Shown here in pieces: positions 22,701-31,817 of a stretch of DNA of 64,000 nt (position 1 is the first letter of the stretch; each line of letters begins with the position of its first letter). The position numbers and the translations under genes were made by a program. The notes beneath the pieces were generated by a model, which searched no databases, had not been told where the DNA came from, and was given only the letters and a program-made list of their open reading frames with translations. Location of the stretch: positions 67,452-131,451 of the forward strand of contig JAHLWZ010000702.1 in the NCBI GenBank assembly GCA_020536535.1, written 5' to 3'. Source of the DNA: Pelomyxa schiedti (taxonomy: Eukaryota; Evosea; Pelobiontida; Pelomyxidae).

Positions 22701-23567
22701 CTGTTGTTGTTGCCCCACCAAGAACTGTTGCTGTTGCTGTTGTTGTTGCTGCTGCTGTGGCAGCACGCCGGTATCCGGTTTCTTTGGGCTAAGTACAGCC
22801 CCGCACACCCCCTGCGTTCCACACGCACCCTGTTGGCAATTTTGCTGTGGTTGCGCCGCAGAACATCGATTATGGGTGTCCCCTGGAAGCTCTTGTTGAG
22901 ACTGTTGATGATGTTGGTTCTGTTTCGTTCTTTGGGTTTGGTTCTGAGTCTGAGTCTGGGCATGGGTCTGGTTCCGTGGCTGCTGATTGTTGTTATGTTG
23001 TGTTACTGCTGGAGCCGCGCATGTACCCGTACAAGCAACAGCAGGAGTTGCTGAAGCCGATGTGCGAGTTTGTTGAGCTGGGGATTGAGCTGCCTGAGTT
23101 TTGGAATGAGGTTGTGGCTGAGTTTGAGGTTTGGGTTGAGGTTGGGCACTTGTCCCATGAGCTACAGCTTTGCCCTGTTCCACATTGATTGGTTTCGTTG
23201 TGGTTGAGGTTTTAGACGGCGACGGGGACGACGCGGCCGTGCCTGTTTTGGCCGCGGTTCCCGTGGCCGATTTTGTTGGTGATCCAACAGGCCCACCACC
23301 CGTAGTAGATGGCGACGAAGTGCGCGATGTAGATGGCTGTTGTTGCAACTTGGGGAGGCTGGGTTGGCGGGTTGGCGTGGTAGGGGGTGCTGGTGTGCGA
23401 TTATGGGAGGTTGGGGTTGGGGTTCTCGGCGGTGCTGGCGTGGGGGACGACGTGGCCACGGTTTTGAGGGGCGACAAGGGAATTGTGGGTGCGTTGGGGT
23501 TATTGGCGGGGGAGGGCGACGAAGGCGTGGTGGTTGGTGACGTCGGGTGGCGCGGTTGAGGCTGCAT
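19716..23567 (-). CDS. VPS9-domain Rab5-family GEF with polyQ N-terminus and Pro/Ser-rich C-terminus
   Basis: The first exon, 23567 to 22180, encodes ~460 Pro/Thr/Ser- then Gln-rich residues with several Q runs. Exons 21727-21955 and from 21687 downward follow, with a Pro/Lys linker and FKCPNCN. The catalytic part is recognisable as VPS9: SPTKKVDCLVKVGHEI, NSAADDFLPLFAFITIRSD (the family's ADDFLP motif), SKYMEDFLRDDELTGE, then GYMLVTFQTCLAFIMEL. An intron of 34 nt (gtgaatgcta to ccaaatag, near 20450-20417) leads to the final ~220-residue Pro/Ser-rich tail ending 19716. VPS9 domains load GTP on Rab5/Rab21 in endocytosis. The Asp of the ADDFLP motif is present. Low-complexity tails suggest condensate or scaffold roles (inference). 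Exon edges between 21600 and 20950 are approximate. Confidence 0.75.
22530..22760 (-). repeat. polyglutamine-coding CAG/CAA tracts
   Basis: On the minus strand this stretch codes repeated Gln runs (up to 11 in a row) mixed with Met and Leu within the N-terminal region of the VPS9 protein. Codons are mixed CAG and CAA, so selection on protein sequence, not only slippage, is likely. Confidence 0.8.
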
Positions 23568-23664
23568 CTTTTCACAATTTGATTTTCTTTCTTATTTGGA
23601 TCAATTTGATTGGTTTCTTTTGCTGCTTTTTTGCTTTTCAACGCGCATTGTCCGATACGGCAAG

Positions 23665-23965
23665 ATGCTCAAACGAGCGAAAGGTCATTCACAAAAAAGT
23701 CAAAAGAATAAACAACAGTTTGTGATGTTTGGTTGTGTACAGAATGCTCAACTACTATGTCTGCATTCAGACTGGTCTTGGTTTTGGTTCCCTAGGATTC
23801 AGATAAGAATAAGAAGTCCAACAATAACCCTTGCTTGAAAGGGGTCAATGCATTGAGGCCATAGACACTGGGAATATCTTGTGTTCAAAGGGGTGCTTGG
23901 AGCGGTTACGAGAACAATTTGAGCAGGTGAAGGAGTTGCACGCTAAACACCAACCTGCTTGGTAA
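23665..23965 (+). CDS. 60-residue cysteine-rich small protein, putative zinc binder
   Basis: Exons 23665-23683, 23719-23774 and 23858-23965 keep phase and give 60 residues. Four of the five cysteines fall in CDVWLCTEC and ILCSKGC, a C-x4-C-x2-C ... C-x3-C arrangement that could bind zinc. The C-terminal half, CLERLREQFEQVKELHAKHQ, is predicted to be a helix or short coiled coil. The gene starts 97 bp upstream of the divergent VPS9 start. I do not know the family. The model depends on three splice choices; the first exon has only 19 coding bases, so it would escape most gene finders. Confidence 0.5.
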
Positions 23966-24039
23966 ACATGTTGTGAGTTGTAAGATTGGGAATTGAAGTG
24001 TATGTAATAAGAGAACTACAATATGTCGTGTGCGTCTTT

Positions 24040-24543
24040 CTAACGCTTATAGGTGTAATCATTATAGGAAAAAACTGCGTTTGAGGGGGGATGAAACACA
24101 CCAGTGGAAATGGCTGAGCAGTCCTGGCATGGAGGGATCATTATGGGAGTTATTTGGCCTGTTGTTTGTTCTGGAGGAGGCGCAGTCTTTTTCCGCCTTG
24201 TGTAACGCCTCACCTCCAATGATACTTGAGTGCCCAGGTAATTTGACCATTGGACATCGAACTGACCACCACGGTTGTCGATCTTACTGTTTTTGGACAG
24301 ATTCCACAGTTCAAAAGTCTCTGTTAAATTGAAGTGCTGCATCAACTCCTATGCAACAATTAGTGTAGAGAAACTCCGTGATAGAGTACTGCTTGACGAG
24401 TCCCTTCGTTGGTTTTTTTTTTTTTTATGAGGACTAAAACACACGGCAACGGTTATTGTAATGGGCACAGTCTTGACTACGAAGTACTCCTCGCTAGGCT
24501 CGCCTTTCAATCGCACTTCGACAAAAACGTCCGTGTCGCCCAT
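24040..24543 (-). CDS. unrecognised small protein, two exons
   Basis: Exons 24445-24543 and 24040-24336 keep phase (131 residues). The N-terminus MGDTDVFVEVRLKGEPSEEY with VVKTVPITITVA alternates like beta strands. The second part has TETFELWNLSKNS and DNRGGQFDVQW, then a basic RRYTRRKK patch and a tail with CQDC. The 121-nt intron contains an A-run. No signal peptide or membrane span. The family was not recognised; it could be a small ubiquitin-like or beta-grasp fold, but that is only an impression. Confidence 0.4.
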
Positions 24544-24622
24544 CACGAATGGCGCCACCAACTTGCGGTAAAATTTAGATTAGTGAAACGGGCTATCCGA
24601 TAGAAAAGGCATTAGGGGATGG

Positions 24623-26758
24623 CTAGAGCCTGGTGCAACGGCAGAAGATATAGGGAATGTCACATAGTCTGACAGCGGTGGTGCTTGGTTGTGGCTTGGG
24701 GGTGACAAAGGCTTTGGGGCATTCGAGAGTCTCTAGGGTGTTGAATCCTGCGTTGGTGAGGTGGTGTATAATTTGTTCCCGGGATAAGCCGGTGATGCTC
24801 TGGTGTTCTGTGGGGTTTTCTTGGAAGGTTTCCTCGTGCCATTGGAACGATACCCAGAGCTCCGCGCGCGGTCTGAGGGCCCGGTGGCATACGCGGAGCA
24901 CTGAGGCGACGTCGAGAAGCTCGATGGAGCCCGAGCAAACCACGACATCCACAGTGGAATCCGGAACGCAGAGAGTTGTCTGTGAATCGGCGATGTAGAG
25001 CTCATCATAGCAGCAGCGGAGCGCGGCCTTATTCAGCATTCCTTTGGATATATCGCTTCCAACAAGACGGCCTGTGAATCCCATCAGCCTGAGAGTTTGG
25101 CCAGGGAGGCCTACTCCACAGCAAAGATCCAGAACTGTAAGGGATCGAGAGCCATCAGACAGTTGGCTGTTGGTGTGCGATAGGGGGCGTTGTGCCATGT
25201 TGCACAGCCACGACCAAACTGGAGAGTAGCCACAAGATACAACGAACTCCTCCCAATGTGCAGAGAGGCGATCGAACTTGGCAGCCATTAGTTGCGGTGT
25301 ATTAAGGTCCTTGATACTGAAGCCCTTCCCTGAGGCACTGCATAAAGCGTGCAGTAGCTCCTTCTTCTTTTTAAAGACAGTTCGATGAGCCTTACGGACA
25401 CTTTTTAGGCAGGCCAGGGTAACGGCATCCTTATTGGCGGCACTTATTGCATCAATCTGATACGGTACCGAGTCAATGAGTGCCCGCAGCATGCAATCAC
25501 AAAGATGTGGCTCAACTCCAGAGCGCATGGTGGCGCAACGTAATTCATCCATCATATCTTGTAGCTCCCATTGCCTTGCCCACAACTCATCTGTGTAAGT
25601 AGTTTGTGGGATGAAGGGCACAAGCAGGGATTTGAGGGATAGGGAATCTAGTACAAGTACATCAAGCTTGGAAAATCCCAGACCCTCATACACACAGCGC
25701 CCCGCATCGGAGGCGTAGATTAGGCTTATTTCTTGAAGACTCAGCTCTTCAAAGTAACGGAAAATATTTTTCATGAGATGGGTGGCGATTCCTCGGCGTC
25801 TGAACTTTGGTTGCACATACACAGCCCAGACAGCACCAGTGCGTGGGCAGAGCGACGAGGGTGCAGTTCCAGCATGAACTTGGCAACTTACACTCCCAAC
25901 TGGAAGACCGGTTTGCATATCAATTGCAGCAAAGGTCTGGTAATGCAGGGAGGCTCTGGCTTCAGTAATGAAATTCATTGTCATATTTTCATGCTCTGGC
26001 TTAATTAGGGAGGAATTAACACCAGCTTCTTCCCACATTTTCAGCCAATTTTCGTGAACTAGCCCATCGCCCTCTTCTCCAAGAGGCTTAAAGCTAATTC
26101 CTGTGTTAAATTTAATAAAGTATAAAACACATAATACTAGGTAAAAACAAAAACAAACAAACAACAAGAAGTATGCTAAATTGTTACCTGAAATCTCTTT
26201 ATCAGGAACTTCATTCGTGGATGGAAGAATCTTCACCAGGGCATTGCCGTGGCTAAATCCCATAATTCGCATCAGGATTTCCCTATGCCTCGCACTAGGC
26301 ACCCTGGCAACGACCTTATTGACACCCAAGTCCCTCAAATGACCAACGGCCCTCGCCACCAACATCTTCACGATCTCTTCCTCAATCTCAGGCTCCAATC
26401 CACCCACGGTCCTCAGTCCCCAAAAAGTGCCAATACACAAAGCCTGAGGCTCAGGTACCAGCGGCAACGGCCCCTGCCACAAATGGCAGCACACTGCTCC
26501 CACAATTGCTCCCGCACCGACCTCCGAAGTTGATGCCGTAGCCAGCGTCGAGGACGCCAAGCACTTATGGGCCACGAACGTTGCCGTTTTCAGCCCCAGG
26601 TCCCTCGAGCGAGCCAAAAAGTCAATAACGTCGTTGGCCGAAGACGGCGGGCACCGTGGGTGACACAGATGCCGCGCCAACTTGATGTCCCACTCAGCAC
26701 CAACCTGTTCCACCCTCACTCGATTCGAACACGCAACGAACGGCACGTGGCTGGTCAT
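24623..26758 (-). CDS. fusion protein: two GNAT-type domains and a class I SAM methyltransferase
   Basis: Exons 26188-26758 and 24623-26100 are joined by an 87-nt intron that happens to be in frame and stop-free (682 residues spliced). Residues ~1-190 look like a degenerate GNAT acetyltransferase. Residues ~191-350 are a second, clearer GNAT with AVWAVYVQPKFRRRGIATHL (acetyl-CoA loop R/Q-x-x-G-x-G/A) and CVYEGLGF. After a helical linker, residues ~520-640 show methyltransferase motif I (VLDLCCGVGLPGQ), VGSDISKGML and VVVCSGSIELLDVASVL. The protein should therefore both acetylate and methylate, possibly the same substrate, but no target can be inferred. If the intron were translated it would add a false membrane span of about 29 residues. 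Confidence 0.82.
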   Translation of the reverse strand: MTSHVPFVACSNRVRVEQVGAEWDIKLARHLCHPRCPPSSANDVIDFLARSRDLGLKTATFVAHKCLASSTLATASTSEVGAGAIVGAVCCHLWQGPLPLVPEPQALCIGTFWGLRTVGGLEPEIEEEIVKMLVARAVGHLRDLGVNKVVARVPSARHREILMRIMGFSHGNALVKILPSTNEVPDKEISGNNLAYFLLFVCFCFYLVLCVLYFIKFNTGISFKPLGEEGDGLVHENWLKMWEEAGVNSSLIKPEHENMTMNFITEARASLHYQTFAAIDMQTGLPVGSVSCQVHAGTAPSSLCPRTGAVWAVYVQPKFRRRGIATHLMKNIFRYFEELSLQEISLIYASDAGRCVYEGLGFSKLDVLVLDSLSLKSLLVPFIPQTTYTDELWARQWELQDMMDELRCATMRSGVEPHLCDCMLRALIDSVPYQIDAISAANKDAVTLACLKSVRKAHRTVFKKKKELLHALCSASGKGFSIKDLNTPQLMAAKFDRLSAHWEEFVVSCGYSPVWSWLCNMAQRPLSHTNSQLSDGSRSLTVLDLCCGVGLPGQTLRLMGFTGRLVGSDISKGMLNKAALRCCYDELYIADSQTTLCVPDSTVDVVVCSGSIELLDVASVLRVCHRALRPRAELWVSFQWHEETFQENPTEHQSITGLSREQIIHHLTNAGFNTLETLECPKAFVTPKPQPSTTAVRLCDIPYIFCRCTRL

Positions 26759-26883
26759 CGTTGGTCTTCTTGGTTTACGAGAAAAAATCGTGAAAGAGAA
26801 TTCTCGAGGATCAGGAATAGAACTTGGGTCTGTGGTGTTTTTTGTTTATTGTCCCACTCATAACAATGAAATGGTGGTACTGC

Positions 26884-28542
26884 TTAGGAATTGTTTTCAA
26901 GAGCTCTTGCTCTGGACTCAATTCCACCTGGGATTCCTTTTAGACCAGCATTTTTGCCTACTTGCCACAGTACGTGGATCCAGTCACCTACACCAACGTG
27001 GGCTTCGTCTGTTATCTTTGATACTTTGACAAAGCCATTTCCACTAAAGCTATATTGTGTTCAGTTGCACTGAAAGTTATTTCTTAGGGTATCTCACCTT
27101 ATCCAGCCGTCACTTCCATCTGTGGCATACCACCCACCAGGGTTGGTGCTCATAAAGTCCGTAGCACCATAGGTTATCTGGAAAAAAGAGGTTTTGTAAA
27201 GGGCGATTCTGGATATTATTACCTTATAGGGTTCATTCTCCGTTGACGCATCACCAGAGGGATCATAGCGGGTCTTGTGGAAGCATATGTGGAATTTTGT
27301 TCCATACCGAATAGACATCTTGGCTAGGTCTTGGGGCCGAAGGTTAGTTTTAATGTCCCCGTATGTACTGGTCTCAGTTATTTGACACCATGCCCCTCTA
27401 TCATCAAACTTTTGAAAAATTAACAAGAGAACGAGAGTGTAGAGGACCTACGGTAGCTTTTTGTGGTCTTTCAGGTGGAGGGATGGTGACATCTTTCAGT
27501 TGATCAAAGTGATAATCTCGGGGTTTCCCAAGTGCAATGTACCGTTCCAGCTCACGGAATACAGTTTCTCTTTCTGCTGGATTGCAGTTGCAATGGCCAT
27601 TGCGCCTCACAAACCACATTGCAACAGGTGGGTGAGCAGGGTTGGCGGCCTCCACCTTTTCACACCACCGGATTTGAAGGGTTGTCTCATCACTGGTCGT
27701 GAGGTGAATAACAGGTATCTTCGCCTCATAGTCCATTTTGAATCCCTTTTCCTTGGCCAAAAGGGCAGCACCACAGGTCATAATGGCATCGAAAGGTGGA
27801 GCCCCAGGATACCATCCAGCTCCTCCCGCAATATGTGACGAAATGCATCCTCCCATAGACTCGCCTTTTGAACCATGTTAACACACCCACAGCAACAAAT
27901 ATCTCACTTCACATTTTTGATTCAAATTGAAAATGAGGAATTCCACCAACCTTCCAGAATAGTAACAGGAGGAACCGAGCCCTTCTCCCTCAGTGCCACT
28001 TCATGCACCTTTTGCCTCAGCAGAATCACATCCTCCACCGCGTCCCTCACAATAATTCCGTCCCTCCGATACGACGTCATAGCCACAGCCCAGCCCTCCC
28101 TCATCAGCTTGTCATAAAGTCCGTCCGGCAGGCCCCCCGCCTCCTCCTCCCCGCACCCCCCGGGCTTCTGCCTGAAGCACGAGGCCGGCAGGTCCAGGGC
28201 GTCCCCGAGTCCCGTGGGCTTGCACCCGTGGGCCCAGAGGATGGCCCCTCGGAGGGGAGCCGTGGGCAGGGCCACCGAGTAGCGAGACCCCTGCAGGGTG
28301 TTCTCCTCGACGTAGGAGACGTAGCCGAGGAGGGGCGGTGGTGGGGTGGCCGTGGCCGTGGCCGTGGCCGTGGCCGTGGCCGTGGCCGTGGCCGTGGCCT
28401 CTGCGGGGCTGTGGGGCGAGGCACTGGCGGGTGTGGTGGATGAGGCAGTGGAGGGGTTCATTATGGACTGATACTGGTGCTGTAGTTCACATGACTCGAA
28501 GAGTTTGCTACGTGGTGGAGCTGGTTGTTGTTGGTCCTGCAT
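26884..28542 (-). CDS. alpha/beta hydrolase with GESMGG nucleophile elbow
   Basis: Exons 27951-28542, 27452-27864, 27223-27408, 27098-27177 and 26884-27049 keep phase and give 478 residues. After a Thr/Ala repeat the fold begins with a strand and AILWAHG (oxyanion-hole HG). An intron interrupts the nucleophile elbow LEG/ESMGG (G-x-S-x-G). Later TTSDETT (candidate acid) and RRNGHCNCNP (candidate His) complete the triad. It should be a serine esterase or lipase/depolymerase-like enzyme; no lid or secretion signal is seen. The last ~120 residues (GWYATDGSDGW, VGVGDWIHVLWQ) form an added domain of unknown kind. The hexanucleotide repeat in exon 1 codes (Thr-Ala)n. Confidence 0.75.
28350..28397 (-). 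repeat. (ccgtgg)8 hexanucleotide repeat coding (Thr-Ala)n
   Basis: Eight perfect tandem copies of ccgtgg on the plus strand lie in frame in the first exon of the hydrolase gene, so copy-number change alters protein length without a frameshift. Confidence 0.9.
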
Positions 28543-28700
28543 TTCTCTTGGTTTTTTCGTTTGGTGTTTGTGTTGCCTTTGTGGCGTTTTGTGTGACGGG
28601 GGGATCACTTCACCTAACGCGATTCCAGGGCTTCATCAAAATAATGTCGAAAAAAGTTTTTTTTGGGAAAAATAACAGATGCGGTTATATGTTGGGTACA

Positions 28701-29864
28701 TCAAGTTCGTGCTTGAGCGCCTGAGAAGAGGCGAAGAACAAAGGAGAATAGTCCCAGAAAGTCCACATATAACGCGATCGAGGTTTCCAACGCATCACTG
28801 CCGTTGCTATTGTGTCCTCCAATCTGCTCGTAGTTGGCAGTAGTTGCCTGCTTCATCACCCTCGACGTGTCAGCCAACACAGCGAAGCTGAAAGCCACAC
28901 AACCAACAAGCGAGTATACGAGTCCCATGGCTCTGACGTGAAAAACCAGTGACATAATTCCCCAGACCAGAAGCACCACCATTGCCATCATGGCCCATTT
29001 GGATAGGAATCCAAAGTCACGCTTGGTCAATAGAACGATAGCACTGAGGGCCAGGAACCCAGCCACGGTGCTGCACAATCCCATAGTAACGATTTTGCCC
29101 AGCCCCATATAAGTGTACACTGCACACGGCACGGAGACAGCCGTGGACAGAGATGCTAGGAATACAATCATTGCAAATCCACGTGCGAGGTGCTTTTTCC
29201 TGTTGGGCATTAACTGCAGTTAATACTATGGAATTCCATTATATTGAATAGGTTCAAGAGGGCATTGCCCGAAGCTATACCTTAGGAGCTGAAGAGCGAT
29301 CAACGAAATGAAAGTAATTACTAGGAGCAGAATCATTGCGAGTGGATTTGCACACATGTGTAATAACCACGCACGTGCTTGATTGTGCAAACAAAACAAA
29401 GCAACAATGAGGCCAGAGAATGCCAACTCCAGGGTAAGCCAGCTGTAAACTCTACTCTTTTCCGAGTCAGAATAACATTATAAACTCAAGCTTCACCACA
29501 CCTGGAAAGAATATTCAGAAGCACCTGGGGGAGCTGATTGCTCCAAACTGGCTGTTTCAATGTCACCGATTCCACCTTGGGTCCCCCCGGTACCTCTCCC
29601 AATCCCCCCACCATTCCAGTTCAAAGGCACGGCATACAGCTGAGGATAAGGGCAGTACAACAAATTCGGCACCGGACCCCCCACTCCCTGCAGACCACTA
29701 TAATTGTATGTCCTGCTGTAATCCTGATGTGGCGGGGGCACCTCTGCTGGAGGAGGAGGCTGTGGATGCGGAGGTGGAGGGGGTGGAGAAGGAGGTGGAT
29801 ACACAAGGGGCGGTGCACTGGGCTGCGGTGTATCTTGCCTGAAGTCGAAAGAACTCTCCTGCAT
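28701..29864 (-). CDS. TMBIM / Bax inhibitor-1 (Lifeguard) family membrane protein
   Basis: Exons 29502-29864, 29281-29456 and 28701-29199 keep phase and give 345 residues. The N-terminal ~115 residues are Pro-rich and cytosolic. The seven-TM core carries family features: RVYSWLTLELAFSGL at the start, LVGCVAFSFAVLADTSRVM (the Y/D-T region), and ALETSIALYVDFLGLFSFVLRLF at the end (ALNLYLDIINLFLYILRLL-like). TMBIM proteins act in ER or Golgi membranes as pH-sensitive calcium leaks and cell-death suppressors (family knowledge). The Asp of the D-T pair and the C-terminal Asp, which form the pH-sensing pair, are both present. The stop is followed by 2.2 kb of other minus-strand genes upstream. Confidence 0.85.
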
Positions 29865-29990
29865 CGTCTGCGGTTATTTAGTAAAATTGTCGGGTGTGGC
29901 TTTGCACTGTTTCCACTACCACTGATTGCTAAACAAGTCATCAAAAAATTGAAATCCGAATTCTTTTCTTTCCTTTTTTTGGATGCAAAT

Positions 29991-31729
29991 TTACATGAGA
30001 AGGCATCCATCTGTGGTTTCATCATCCTCTTTGACAAAGTTGAGGGGAACCTCAGTTGTGGCCACAGAGTCGCCTTCAGCACCAAAGCACATTGTGTGCT
30101 TGGCAATGAGTTTCATGCCATTGTGGGGTGCCTTGAGGAATATTTGCCCTGTGACTTCAAGTTTCCTCAGAGGTGGAGTGACTGACTGTGTGATTGTGAA
30201 AGGGGGTTTGGTGGCTGTGAGGTGCTCATACTGGCACCATGCCGGCATCTTCCACTTTACTACGCGGATGGCGCCCAGGAATTCTGGGGCCACGGAAAGT
30301 GACCACTTGTGAGCTGTGCCTTCAATGATGTGGTGAGATTGAATGAGGACCAAGGGCCGGGAGAGTGCCGGCGGTAATGGTGTGAGGGCGGGAGCTGGGC
30401 TTTCTTTTTTCCAAACTTGAGGGTGCACGTTCACTACTGGTATCTGTGGAACAGCACCGCGCAGAGCTGCATCCACCCACCAGGTCCCAAGCGGAACTGG
30501 GTTCAACTTCTGGAAGCCAATGAGGTAGTGACCCTCTGGATCCTTTCCAAGAATGCTACCAGTTTTCCCAAATTCAACAGAACCAGAGGGAGCGACTTTC
30601 ACTTCGATATCTTCCCGGAGATCAAGCCTCATTCTCACGGAGTCGTCATATGCTCCGTTCTCGTTGTATGGAATGTCATATATATCTCCTGGAGGAAGTG
30701 GAGCGGGGTGGCCTGGGGGTAGTGGAACTCCAGGGGATGTAAGACCCAACTCCACAGCTAAAAGTTTAAAGACATCATCCAGGCGTGCCCATATTCGCAC
30801 TGAGGCCAATGCGTCAAGCGCCGTTTGTTGTAAGTTAATAATGACAGTCCCTTGGCCGAGTCCCTTTTGCTGGTTCGTGGCAGCAGTTCTCGGAATTTGA
30901 TCAGCATTCTTTTATCCATCAGTATACAAAGGGAAATACCAGCACACCATTCCAGAAAGGGAAGTACCGAGGCAAAGGCACATATCCATTTGAGATTCTG
31001 TTTTCAGCATCCACTGATAGAAATCAGTGCGAAGTGAACCGTCAAATGAAACAACGGGGTAAGATGGGTCAAACCAAGCGCCGTGGATCTGTTTGTAGAT
31101 GACTTAAGGAAACTAAGGTATGCCCTCACTTCATTGACTTTTTCTTGTGGAAATCCCGCTTTTTCAGGTAAGCCATCATGGTTTTGGTTAATACATTCCC
31201 ATAATAAGCCAGCTTTCTGCATAGCTGCCAAAACATGGTGCGCATATCTTCAATATCCATTTGTAAGGAAGCACGCCAAATATTAGCTCCTGCATACGTT
31301 GGTTGTGCCCTATAGACATTTACCAATGTCCTAGAGTTTGCAACTGAATTCTCACTCTTGGTTGCATAGTCCGGTATTCTACATCCCAAAAATTCAGAAA
31401 TGCAGCTTGGCTCCACACCACAACCCACAAACTGTCAACCAAACCAATACCAACACTCACCCGCTAGCTTTGCTTAGCCCCGCGCCACAATAAGCCACGC
31501 AGTGCGCGCTTTTCCTCAGCAGCGAAGCAACCAGCCTCACCTTGGCAGCCAAAACAGGCTCCGGGTCCACAAACTCGTTTGCGCATATCGTCCCGCCTTG
31601 GTCTTCCCTCGCGGCCCTGTCACTCCTCAGCGCCAGTGCCGGCATGTCCCACCCTGGGTCGCCCAGAACCCCGTGGGCCGCCCTCCAGTCCTCAAAGAAT
31701 CCTCCTCGTGTTGTGGTTGTAGCGGCCAT
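29991..31729 (-). CDS. sirtuin (SIR2) lacking zinc-binding cysteines, with C-terminal extension
   Basis: Exons 31461-31729, 31298-31378, 31130-31247, 30948-31088 and 29991-30908 keep phase and give 508 residues. NAD-binding motifs: CVAYCGAGLSKASGIPDYA, RAQPTYAHHVL, INQNHDGLPEKAG (QN-x-DG), catalytic His in NEIHG, and later LCLGTSLSGMNADQIP. The usual two CxxC zinc pairs after the catalytic His are absent; the space holds AWFDPSYPVVSFDGSLR instead. It should be an NAD-dependent deacylase or ADP-ribosyltransferase. After the sirtuin core (to ~residue 250) about 250 residues form an unknown domain with strands and Pro-rich links (PPGDIYDIPYNENGAYDDSV). Zinc-free sirtuins are known in some protists. 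Confidence 0.82.
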
Positions 31730-31817
31730 GCCACAGCACAATAGGTTTTTCTATTTATTTAAACAAAAGAAAAAGGAACCACCGGTGTCCACAAGGACTG
31801 ACTGGGTCCTTGTCCAG

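Noticed and set aside
23170-23559. 129-codon plus-strand frame over the start of the VPS9 gene
   Set aside because: Gly/Val-rich antisense of a Pro/Thr-rich coding exon.
23844-23857. 14-nt intron in the small Cys-rich gene
   Set aside because: A normal 83-nt intron with the same acceptor (23775-23857) gives the correct phase, so a micro-intron is not needed.
26101-26187. Transmembrane span in the GNAT-methyltransferase protein
   Set aside because: It comes from translating an intron with good GT and AG ends and an AT-rich body; treated as an intron, with possible retention noted separately.
26700-26730. T-loop-like sequence resembling a tRNA end
   Set aside because: It lies inside the first coding exon of the GNAT-methyltransferase gene and no matching acceptor or anticodon arm was found.
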